Positions 43,219 through 50,930 of a DNA stretch of 64,000 nucleotides are shown piece by piece; position 1 is the stretch's first letter; every line of letters starts with the position of its first letter. The DNA comes from Gemmatimonadales bacterium. Lineage in GTDB: Bacteria; Krumholzibacteriota; Krumholzibacteriia; LZORAL124-64-63. The stretch spans positions 18,972 through 82,971 of the forward strand of contig JAHOYV010000009.1 in assembly GCA_019038745.1 (NCBI GenBank), in the 5' to 3' direction. The notes beneath the pieces are model-generated. The model did no database searches, was not told the origin of the DNA, and saw only the letters and a program-made list of their open reading frames with translations. The translations under genes and the position numbers were made by a program.

Positions 43219-43245
43219 GTGTTACAGAAACAATATTTGTAACAC
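43219..43245. promoter_or_regulatory. NikR box, GTGTTAC-N13-GTAACAC
   Basis: Two perfect 8-base arms (GTGTTACA and TGTAACAC) are separated by 11 bases. Written as GTGTTAC-N13-GTAACAC it equals the NikR recognition pattern described for several non-enteric bacteria. It lies upstream of the nickel operon that ends in nikR. Confidence 0.85.
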
Positions 43246-43366
43246 TCTCCTCAGTCTAGGCCATTTGTCTTGGTTTGTCGAAATAATAACAACTGTTTTG
43301 TGACCAATGGGAGAAGGATTTAGCCCTCAGGGACACGTCTGAGATGGGGTTTAGAAGGGCGTAAGC

Positions 43367-44341
43367 TCACTTCGACGCAGCAGGCAATATCGCTGAAATG
43401 AACTCAACGGCTCGGCATTCGCTCCAGTATTCCCGGCCCGAGGCGTGGAAGCCAACGTGGCCGCCGTGGTCAGGGGTTTCCAGGTGCAGCCACTGTGAAT
43501 CACGCGCTTCGGCGAAGGGGTAGCAGGAAGGGCCCAGGAATGGATCATTCTTGGCGCTGACCAGCAGAGCGGGCACGCGAATCCGAGTCATGAACTGCCG
43601 GCAGCTGCAGGATCGATAGTAGTCATCCGCATCGACGAATCCATGCATCGGGGCGGTATAGAGGTCATCAAAATCGATCAGCGTTCTGACCCGTTTCAGC
43701 CTTGTGATGTCGATCATGTCGGGATGCCTATGAGCCTTGAGTTCGATCTTCTTCCGCAAGAGGCGCAGGAATCGCTGGTGATAAACCCAGTTTTTCGGCC
43801 GGATCAGTTCACCACAGGAATTGCCCAAGTCAGCCGGTACCGAGAAAGTCACGGCTGCTCGTATATTGGGCAGCACGTTTTCCGGATCCTCGCCCAGGTA
43901 CTTCAGAATCAGGTTGCCGCCCATGCTGAAACCAATCAAGACCAGATCTTTCCAGCTCGACGCACCGACCTGCTCCATTACCACCTGCAGGTCCTCTGTT
44001 GCTCCACTATGGTATCCCCTCGGGAGCCGGTTAATCTCTCCACTGCAACCGCGATAGTTGTATCCCACTACGTCCCAACCTCGTCTGAAAAATGCTTGGG
44101 CCATGCCCAGCATATATTTCCTCCTGGCGTTTCCTTCCAAACCGTGGCACAGGATCACCGCACGGTCTGAGCCGTTTCGTAGGCAATCCAGATCGATGAA
44201 ATCCCCGTCGGGTATTTCCAACCGCTCTCGCACCAGGGGAAGCCGAGCCGCTGGTCGCAACAGGGTGGGCAGGATAGTGCTGGGATGGGAACGGCGATAC
44301 AACCAGTCGGGGCGGTAAGTGGATTCGGCGATGATCGGCAA
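43367..44341 (-). CDS. YheT-like alpha/beta hydrolase
   Basis: The COG0429/YheT layout is clear: ILCHGLEGNARRKYMLGMAQ, YNYRGCSGEINRLPRGYHSG, the nucleophile elbow GFSMGGNLILKYLGED, a late aspartate in SAKNDPFLG, and the histidine in PDHGGHVGFH. Family members are probable esterases of unknown substrate. The start is TTG at 44341, with GGAAG upstream; the 324-residue length fits the family. It is transcribed alone. Confidence 0.88.
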   Translation of the reverse strand: MPIIAESTYRPDWLYRRSHPSTILPTLLRPAARLPLVRERLEIPDGDFIDLDCLRNGSDRAVILCHGLEGNARRKYMLGMAQAFFRRGWDVVGYNYRGCSGEINRLPRGYHSGATEDLQVVMEQVGASSWKDLVLIGFSMGGNLILKYLGEDPENVLPNIRAAVTFSVPADLGNSCGELIRPKNWVYHQRFLRLLRKKIELKAHRHPDMIDITRLKRVRTLIDFDDLYTAPMHGFVDADDYYRSCSCRQFMTRIRVPALLVSAKNDPFLGPSCYPFAEARDSQWLHLETPDHGGHVGFHASGREYWSECRAVEFISAILPAASK

Positions 44342-44451
44342 GACGACTTCCTACCTGCTGCTCGGGTTCTTCTGAAAAATATTCAGGCAAGACAGCTGGT
44401 TAGGCATAATGGAACGGATGGGCCTTGAGATGTATAGTGTACTGAGCCCGG

Positions 44452-45933
44452 CTATTTCAACAGGGTAATCTTGCGATTTTTGACCGCTGTTTCGCCGGTG
44501 ATCCGGGCAATGTAAAGACCCGATCCGACCTTTTGTCCGGACCCATCGTCCCCATTCCAGGTCAAACTATTAACGCCGGATAAAAAAGTCCGGTTGGCCA
44601 GCTCGCGAACCTTCTTTCCATCGATGCTGAATATCTCGACGCGGATCCTTTGGTCGGATTCCAGCTCGAAGCTGATCCGGGTGGAAGGATTGAAGGGATT
44701 CGGGGCCGCTTTAAGATTTTCGATGGTCAGGACCCGCGGGGTATGGTCAAGAGGCTGAATGTTCCGGAAGTTTTCGCAGCCGGCAAGCCAGGCACCCATG
44801 GTCCCGCACTCGGTAGCATCGGCTGCACAGGGTGATTCCAGATTCAGGCTGAACCACACTTCCCCCTGGTCATCGAAGTCGCAGAACATGGGGTCGAGGG
44901 AAATGTTGCCGCTTGATTGGCCCATGTCGTCCTTCAAACCATCCAGGTCTCCGGAGCTGTTGCCGTAGATGTTGCTACAGGAGATCTCCGGCAGGTTTGA
45001 GCCGGTTCCACTGATGCCCGTCCCGTCCTGGAAGGCGACAATACTATTGCTGAGGTTTGTGGACGAATCTCTGGAGAACAACCCGCCCCCGTGATCGGCC
45101 TGGTTCTCCACGATGGTACAGTGGGTCAGGGTGGCCGGGGATCCGGGAAGGGTGGCCAGGGCTCCCCCGTACTCGGCCCGGTTGTCGTAGAAGGTGCAGT
45201 AAGTGAATTCGGGTGACGAGTCGAAGAAGGCCAGGGCACCACCACCGTAGGACAACTTACTGCTGGTTTGGTTTTGGTGAAAAACGCCGGCTACGATCTT
45301 TGGTGAGGAGTTTCCACGGCAGGCCAGGGCTCCGCCCCAAGCGGAGGAGTTCGAAGTGAAGGTGCAATCCTTCACCAGGGGAGAGGCGTTGTAGCTGCAG
45401 TCCAAGGCTCCGCCCCCGCCGGCCGGCGCTCGGTTTTCCATAAAATTGCAATTGATGATTTCGGGGGAGGCCTGGATGCAACGGATAGCTCCGCCGTGGG
45501 CATCGGCCAAATTGCCCACGAAGTTACAATCGACCACTTGCAGGTCGCCCTGATTGACGAGGATGGCACCCCCGCTTTTATCGTAACTGGTTTCGCCCCG
45601 GGCCCTGCCGTTCTGAAGCGTCAAGTTGACGATCCTGGACGTTGCCCGGTCATCGAAACAGCTGATGATGTTTCCCCGCAGCTGTGCATCAATGATGGTG
45701 TCTTCGGGATTCTCCCCGGCTCCGGCCAAAGTGACCCCGGCGGGCAGAATCAACCCGTGCTCATTGTAATACCCGGGCTGGACCTGGATCAGGTCACCGG
45801 AATCCACTGAGTTAAGCGCTGCAGCAATGGTGTCGAAGTCATCGGGAACCGAAAAAGTATCCGCAGAGGCGGAATTGTTGGCCAGTACTATCAAAGTCAG
45901 TACGCAGATGGCCAGGAATTTTCTAAACGTCAA
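44452..45933 (-). CDS. secreted right-handed beta-helix protein with FlgD-like sorting tail
   Basis: A signal peptide (LAICVLTLIVLANNSASA) is followed by a parallel beta-helix of about 350 residues (repeats such as IINCNFMENRAPAGGGGALDC and CTFYDNRAEYGGALA), typical of pectate-lyase-like or adhesive surface proteins. The end has NPFNPSTRISFELES and a FlgD-like Ig domain finishing with ARITGETAVKNRKITLLK, the type-A sorting tail of FCB bacteria. I chose TTG 45933 because GGGAGG lies seven bases upstream and the signal peptide then starts correctly. It is a single-gene unit of 493 residues. Confidence 0.85.
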   Translation of the reverse strand: MTFRKFLAICVLTLIVLANNSASADTFSVPDDFDTIAAALNSVDSGDLIQVQPGYYNEHGLILPAGVTLAGAGENPEDTIIDAQLRGNIISCFDDRATSRIVNLTLQNGRARGETSYDKSGGAILVNQGDLQVVDCNFVGNLADAHGGAIRCIQASPEIINCNFMENRAPAGGGGALDCSYNASPLVKDCTFTSNSSAWGGALACRGNSSPKIVAGVFHQNQTSSKLSYGGGALAFFDSSPEFTYCTFYDNRAEYGGALATLPGSPATLTHCTIVENQADHGGGLFSRDSSTNLSNSIVAFQDGTGISGTGSNLPEISCSNIYGNSSGDLDGLKDDMGQSSGNISLDPMFCDFDDQGEVWFSLNLESPCAADATECGTMGAWLAGCENFRNIQPLDHTPRVLTIENLKAAPNPFNPSTRISFELESDQRIRVEIFSIDGKKVRELANRTFLSGVNSLTWNGDDGSGQKVGSGLYIARITGETAVKNRKITLLK

Positions 45934-46212
45934 GGAAATCCTCCCTGAAACCCCCTCCAAACAAGTCCGGAGATCCGGAACAGGCGCCAAGGTCTCCATA
46001 CCTGACGCCTGATGCAATATGCTGTCTTGGTAACGCCCATGGCAACTGTTAATTCCAGGTTACCGCTGATATTTTGGAGTTGAATATTGATTTCATATTT
46101 CCAGCCCAACTTTGCCGTGAAGCGGGAAATGAAGTATATTTCGGACAAGGAGAATATAAGGTTGGGGGGCTGGGTTTTATGCTGAATGCTTGGGACTCGG
46201 GGGCTGATAATC

Positions 46213-46587
46213 ATGCTATTTCAATTAAATGGCCGGCGGATGCTGGGGCTTGTGTTCGCGTGTCTGTTGTTTTTTTCCTGCTGGGTCGGCAGCGTTCCGG
46301 GGGGGGAGTTGACCGAGAGCGCTCTCTGTTCCTGGGACAAGCCTACCTACGGTACACCGGTGCACCACTATGTTCTGGAGTTGGAGGAAATCCATCCTGA
46401 TGGTGTAGTAGAGGTGATGAAATTCGGTGGGATTATCGAAGAATCGATCCGAGTTGATTTGCTATTCGGCAACACCTACCGGGCCAGAGTGGCCGGGGTG
46501 GACGCCGAGGACCGGCAGGGGCCTTGGTCTTTGTGGACTCCGGTTTATGCGCCCGAAGCTACGGCAGCGGATCATTTTTCCGAATGA
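46213..46587 (+). CDS. small secreted fibronectin-III-like protein
   Basis: A hydrophobic N-terminus containing LVFACLLFFSC, a possible lipobox, is followed by one fibronectin type III-like domain (VHHYVLELEEIHPDG, then GNTYRARVAGVDAEDRQGPWS). The tail is PEATAADHFSE. I chose ATG 46213 with a G-run upstream; an ATG at 46240 is also possible. It ends 21 bases from the convergent exonuclease gene. Function unknown. Confidence 0.65.
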   Translation: MLFQLNGRRMLGLVFACLLFFSCWVGSVPGGELTESALCSWDKPTYGTPVHHYVLELEEIHPDGVVEVMKFGGIIEESIRVDLLFGNTYRARVAGVDAEDRQGPWSLWTPVYAPEATAADHFSE

Positions 46588-46608
46588 TTGCCCGGTTTGA
46601 CTAAATCC

Positions 46609-47364
46609 TCAATCCAGTAATTCCAACGTGATCGGGCAGTGGTCCGAACCCAGCACCTCGGGCCGGATTCCCGCATCCACCATTCGGCTCCTCAGTACAC
46701 CGGAGATCAGAAAATAATCAAGCCGCCAGCCGATGTTCCGTTCCCGCACTCCTTGGCGATTGCTCCACCAGGTGTAGTGTCCTCCGCCGGTTTCGAACTC
46801 GCGGAAAGTGTCAATGAACCCGGCATCCAGGATGCGGTCAAAGCCGGCCCGTTCCTCGTCGGTGAAGCCGGCGTTGCCCCGGTTCGGGCCGGGGTTGGCC
46901 AAGTCGATTTCGCGGTGCGAGACGTTCAGGTCGCCGCAGAAGATCACGGGTTTTTTCTTCTCCAGTTTACGCATGAATTTCAGGAAATCCCGATCCCATT
47001 CCAGGTGGCGGTAGTCCAGACGTGAAAGCTCGCGCTGGGCATTGGGCGTGTAGACGGTTACGAGGTAGAAGTCGGTAAATTCCGCCGTCAAAACCCGGCC
47101 TTCCGTGTCGTGCAGGGCAAGACCCAGGCCGGGGAACACGGCCAGGGGCGGGGTGCGGGTCAGAATGGCGGTTCCTGAATAGCCCAGCTTCTGAGCCGGG
47201 TTCCAGTGCATCGTATAGCCGGGAAATTCCTCGGCCACCTGCTCGGGACGGGCGCGAACTTCCTGCAGGCAGACCACGTCTGCCCCGCTGTCGGCCAGAA
47301 AATCCAAAAACCCTTTTTTGATACAGGCCCGCAAGCTGTTCACATTCCACGAAATAAATTTCAC
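46609..47364 (-). CDS. xth: exodeoxyribonuclease III
   Basis: This AP endonuclease and 3'-exonuclease acts in base-excision repair. Endonuclease/exonuclease/phosphatase motifs are complete: FISWNVNSLRACIKKG, VCLQEVRA, YTPNAQRELSRLDYRHLEW, FCGDLNVSHREIDLANP, GFTDEERAGFDRIL, WRLDYFLIS and LGSDHCPITLEL. The length of 251 residues is standard. The start is GTG at 47364 with AAAGGA upstream. The AlkD-like glycosylase elsewhere in the window makes the sites such an enzyme repairs. Confidence 0.95.
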   Translation of the reverse strand: MKFISWNVNSLRACIKKGFLDFLADSGADVVCLQEVRARPEQVAEEFPGYTMHWNPAQKLGYSGTAILTRTPPLAVFPGLGLALHDTEGRVLTAEFTDFYLVTVYTPNAQRELSRLDYRHLEWDRDFLKFMRKLEKKKPVIFCGDLNVSHREIDLANPGPNRGNAGFTDEERAGFDRILDAGFIDTFREFETGGGHYTWWSNRQGVRERNIGWRLDYFLISGVLRSRMVDAGIRPEVLGSDHCPITLELLD

Positions 47365-47424
47365 GTGTCGTCCTTTGTTGTATGTCCGCTTGGTTTATGA
47401 TCACTTGGCAAATAGCCGACCGCA

Positions 47425-48369
47425 TCAGCCGATGAACATTCCCGCCGCCACCAGGACCGGGGTCGCCAGCACCAACAGCACATTCTGGCCCAGGAAGGGA
47501 ATCAATTGCGGGATATCCTCCGCGTGCTTCTTCAAGCCCCCGAATACCCTAATGGCCAGGGGAACAGTGAGCAGTCCAAGCAGGCTCCAGACAGGTAGAA
47601 AACCCAAGGCTACGCCGACAATTACCGACAGGTAGGTCAGGATCAGGAACACCCCGTAGACTCGAATGCCGGCCTGTACACCATGCACGATGATCAGGTG
47701 TCGTCTGCCTACCTGGCGGTCGGCTTCGTAATCGGGAAACTGGTTGATCAGCAAAAGGTTGGAGACCAGGAAAAATGGAATCAAAGAAGCAATTACAGGG
47801 GTCGCATGCCACTGGCCGCCCAGCGCCAGGTAGGTACCGATAACCATGAATGATCCAAAACCAAGGCCCGGAGCGATCAGGCATAAGAAAGCGGAGCGGG
47901 TCATCACCGTCGTGTAGGTACCGATAATTATCAGACCCGCGATGCCAAGGGGCAGGATGGCTGGACCATACAGGGTGATGAAGAAGATTCCGATTGCCGC
48001 AGTGATGGCCAGGGTGATCAAACCGGTGGCCAGTACCAGGGGACCGGCGTGGGGCTGGGCCGGCAAGGAGCCGCTCCCACCGCTGAAAGGAGTGCGCTGG
48101 GTTTGGAAATCCAGTCCACTGCGAAAGTCGTGATATTCGTTTAGGGAGTTGACCGACATGTGGGCGGCCAGGGAGCCGAGCAGGATCAGGAGCAGGTGCA
48201 CAATATTCACGGGATGACCGATCCAGTTGGAGCAGGCCCAGCCCAACAGCACACAGACCGGAGGCAGGGTCAGAAAGGGGGCGCGGATCGAGCCGAAAAC
48301 GGCCGCGGCCATAGAGGGAGAGCCGGAGGAGTGGGTGGCTGGTGCTTCGGGTCCATTGGCTTTGGTCAT
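47425..48369 (-). CDS. UbiA-family prenyltransferase (second in the window)
   Basis: This polytopic membrane protein of 314 residues carries both aspartate motifs: NEYHDFRSGLD, and NQFPDYEADRQVGRRHLI in the middle. It is distinct from the MenA in the men operon and lacks its C-terminal pattern. Members attach prenyl chains to aromatic acceptors; a DHNA-type or unknown quinone substrate would fit. I chose ATG 48369 because GGAGGTGA lies directly upstream; the frame is open eleven codons further. It follows nothing on its strand and reads toward exonuclease III. Confidence 0.85.
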   Translation of the reverse strand: MTKANGPEAPATHSSGSPSMAAAVFGSIRAPFLTLPPVCVLLGWACSNWIGHPVNIVHLLLILLGSLAAHMSVNSLNEYHDFRSGLDFQTQRTPFSGGSGSLPAQPHAGPLVLATGLITLAITAAIGIFFITLYGPAILPLGIAGLIIIGTYTTVMTRSAFLCLIAPGLGFGSFMVIGTYLALGGQWHATPVIASLIPFFLVSNLLLINQFPDYEADRQVGRRHLIIVHGVQAGIRVYGVFLILTYLSVIVGVALGFLPVWSLLGLLTVPLAIRVFGGLKKHAEDIPQLIPFLGQNVLLVLATPVLVAAGMFIG

Positions 48370-48602
48370 AGGGTCACCTCCGTCATTTCGGAATAAAAAC
48401 ACGTCACCGAAGGCATCATAAAGTCTGACGGGTCAGATAGGAAAGTATAATCGGACTGGAACCATTTTCAAACTCAACCCGGCTGCTTCGAAAGAGTTGG
48501 ATTATTGCAAATTCCGACCTGATAAGGGGGTTTAAAGGCCAAATACAGTTTTTTTACACCCTTGGATTTTAACCCTGGAAATCATTCACCCCTGTTACTA
48601 CT

Positions 48603-48632
48603 TTGACAAAGTCACTTTCGGGAATCGTTATT
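48603..48632 (+). promoter_or_regulatory. possible promoter of the transhydrogenase operon
   Basis: A consensus TTGACA at 48603 is followed, 18 bases later, by a weak GTTATT at 48627. The spacing is acceptable but the -10 is poor. It lies about 20 bases before the NuoE-like gene. Confidence 0.35.
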
Positions 48633-48652
48633 TTTTTCTCAAAGGTGGAGTC

Positions 48653-49114
48653 ATGACAATTGACCTACAAAAAGTGGATGCCATAGTCGCAACCCGTGGA
48701 TCCGGACTGCAGAACGCCATTCCCGTTCTGCAGGGGGTTCAGGAAGAGTTCCGTTTCGTTCCCCGCGAGGCCATCAAGCGCATCGCTGAAATCACTTCCA
48801 TGACCGAATCACAACTGTTCGGGGTAGCGACCTTCTACACCCAGTTCCGACTCAAGCCAGTAGGCGAGAGGATCATCAAGGTCTGTCACGGTACCGCCTG
48901 CCACGTGGGCGGAGCCGAGGGCCTGACCGAGGCCCTGGAGGCCAAGTTGGGTGTCAAGAACGGGGAGAACACCCCGGATATGAAGTACACGCTCGACTCC
49001 GTAGCCTGTGTGGGATGTTGTTCCCTGGCGCCGGTTGTGATGGTCGAGGACTTGACCTTCGGACGGTTGGACCGCAAGAAGGCTGTGAAGATCATCGACG
49101 ATTTCGAAGGTTAA
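48653..49114 (+). CDS. NuoE-like [2Fe-2S] subunit of a flavin-based transhydrogenase
   Basis: The 153-residue protein is a thioredoxin-fold 2Fe-2S subunit like NuoE/HndA/HydC. The four ligands are in VCHGTACHVGG and CVGCCSLAPVVMV. GGTGGAG precedes the ATG. It is the first of three genes with a NuoF-like and a GltD-like protein, without a hydrogenase catalytic subunit. It should shuttle electrons between the NADH site of the NuoF-like partner and other clusters. Confidence 0.92.
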   Translation: MTIDLQKVDAIVATRGSGLQNAIPVLQGVQEEFRFVPREAIKRIAEITSMTESQLFGVATFYTQFRLKPVGERIIKVCHGTACHVGGAEGLTEALEAKLGVKNGENTPDMKYTLDSVACVGCCSLAPVVMVEDLTFGRLDRKKAVKIIDDFEG

Positions 49115-49130
49115 TCCGAGGAGGACTGCG

Positions 49131-50912
49131 GTGCAGGCAGCAGAAAAGCGAACCAGAAAAGAAATCGTGGTCGGGATGAGCACGTGCAACATCGCCGCCG
49201 GTAGCCAGGATGTGTACGACCTGGTCCAGGAGCGTGTGGCCGACGGGCTCAACGTCGACGTCAAGATCACCGGTTGCTTCGGGATGTGCTATTCCGAGCC
49301 TCAAGTGCAAATCATAGACGAAGACGGTGCCACTCATTTGTACACGGGCGTGAGCAAGGCCCGGATCAAGAAGATCATCGAGGACCACGTCGAAGGCGGG
49401 GAACCGCTGAACAAGTGGAGGGCCGACTTCACCAAAGGCGCCGACCTGGCCCTGATGGGCAAGCAGAAGCGCATCGTGCTGGCCAACTGCGGTATCATCG
49501 ATCCTGAATCCCTTGACGAGTACTTGGCCGTAGACGGTTACAAGGCGCTGGAGAAGGTACTCAAGGAATACACGCCGGAGCAGCTGATCCAGATCGTCAT
49601 GGATTCGGGTCTTCGGGGTCGTGGGGGCGCCGGATTCTCCACAGGAATGAAGTGGAAATTCGCGCTGGGTTACGACAGCGACAAGAAGTACGTGATCTGC
49701 AACGCCGATGAGGGCGATCCCGGCGCGTTCATGGACCGGGCCACGCTCGAGAGCGATCCTCACGCGGTGCTTGAGGGCATGGCCATCGGTGCCTATGCCA
49801 CCGGGGCCGACGAGGCTTACGTTTACTGCCGGGCCGAGTATCCGATGGCGATCGAACGCCTGAAATTGGCGATCAAACAGGCCGAGGCCAAGGGCTTGTT
49901 GGGCAAGAACATCATGGGCACCGGCTTCAACTTCGAGATCCACATCAAGGAAGGCGCCGGCGCTTTTGTATGTGGCGAAGAGACCGCCCTGATGATCTCA
50001 ATCGAGGGCCAGCGCGGCATGCCCCGTGTGCGTCCGCCCTTCCCCGCCGAGTCGGGCCTGTTCGGTAAGCCGACGACGATCAACAACGTAGAAACCTGGG
50101 CCAACATTCCCTGGATCATCCGGCACGGTGCAGCGGCCTATGCCGAGAACGGCACCGAGAAGTCGAAGGGTACCAAGGTTTTCGCCCTGGCCGGCAAGAT
50201 CAAGCACGGCGGTCTGGTGGAAGTGCCGATGGGCATCACTTTGGACGAGGTCGTTCACGAGATCGGCGGTGGCACCGGCACCAAGCGCGAGGTCAAGGCC
50301 GTCCAGATGGGTGGTCCCTCCGGCGGTTGCGTTCCCCGTTCCCTGTTCGATACCAAGGTCGATTACGATGAAGTGAACAAGACCGGCGCGATCATGGGAT
50401 CCGGCGGCATGGTGGTCATGGACGACACGACCTGTATGGTCGATGTGGCCCGTTACTTCCTGAACTTCACCCAGGAGGAATCCTGCGGCAAGTGCACTTT
50501 CTGCAGGGTCGGCACCAAGCGGATGCTGGAGGTCCTGACCCGGATCTGTGACGGCGACGGGGTACCCGAGGATATCCCCTTGCTGGAAGATCTGGCCGAG
50601 CAGATCAAGAATACCAGCCTCTGTGGGCTGGGACAGACCGCGCCGAATCCGGTGTTGACCACTCTGCGTTATTTCCGCGAGGAATACGAAGAGCACATCA
50701 ACGACAAGAAGTGCCGGGCTGGCAAGTGTCGCAATTTGTGCAGTTACGTCATCACCGAGGATTGTACCGGTTGTACGGTCTGCGCCATCAATTGCCCGGT
50801 CGATGCGATCACCGGCGCGAAGAAGGAAATCCACGTCATTGACCCGGAAATCTGCATCAGTTGCGGCGTGTGCCGTGACGTCTGTAATTTCGAGTCGGTG
50901 AAGGTCATTTAG
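49131..50912 (+). CDS. NuoF-like NADH-binding flavoprotein with ferredoxin tail (HydB/HndC type)
   Basis: An N-terminal thioredoxin-like domain (STCNIAAGS, then TGCFGMCYSEP) precedes the NuoF core: GRGGAGFSTGMKWKF and NADEGDPGAFMDR (FMN and NADH site), GAGAFVCGEETALMISIEG, FGKPTTINNVET, and the 4Fe-4S site SCGKCTFCRVGTKRM with LCGLGQTAPNPVL. The C-terminus adds two 4Fe-4S motifs (CTGCTVCAINCP and CISCGVCRDVC). The N-terminal domain shows three cysteines and not four, as in several HydB-type proteins. GTG start at 49131 with GAGGAGG upstream; length 593 residues. NADH oxidation by FMN is the expected role. Confidence 0.93.
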   Translation: MQAAEKRTRKEIVVGMSTCNIAAGSQDVYDLVQERVADGLNVDVKITGCFGMCYSEPQVQIIDEDGATHLYTGVSKARIKKIIEDHVEGGEPLNKWRADFTKGADLALMGKQKRIVLANCGIIDPESLDEYLAVDGYKALEKVLKEYTPEQLIQIVMDSGLRGRGGAGFSTGMKWKFALGYDSDKKYVICNADEGDPGAFMDRATLESDPHAVLEGMAIGAYATGADEAYVYCRAEYPMAIERLKLAIKQAEAKGLLGKNIMGTGFNFEIHIKEGAGAFVCGEETALMISIEGQRGMPRVRPPFPAESGLFGKPTTINNVETWANIPWIIRHGAAAYAENGTEKSKGTKVFALAGKIKHGGLVEVPMGITLDEVVHEIGGGTGTKREVKAVQMGGPSGGCVPRSLFDTKVDYDEVNKTGAIMGSGGMVVMDDTTCMVDVARYFLNFTQEESCGKCTFCRVGTKRMLEVLTRICDGDGVPEDIPLLEDLAEQIKNTSLCGLGQTAPNPVLTTLRYFREEYEEHINDKKCRAGKCRNLCSYVITEDCTGCTVCAINCPVDAITGAKKEIHVIDPEICISCGVCRDVCNFESVKVI

Positions 50913-50930
50913 TTCAGAAGGGGTTCGACT

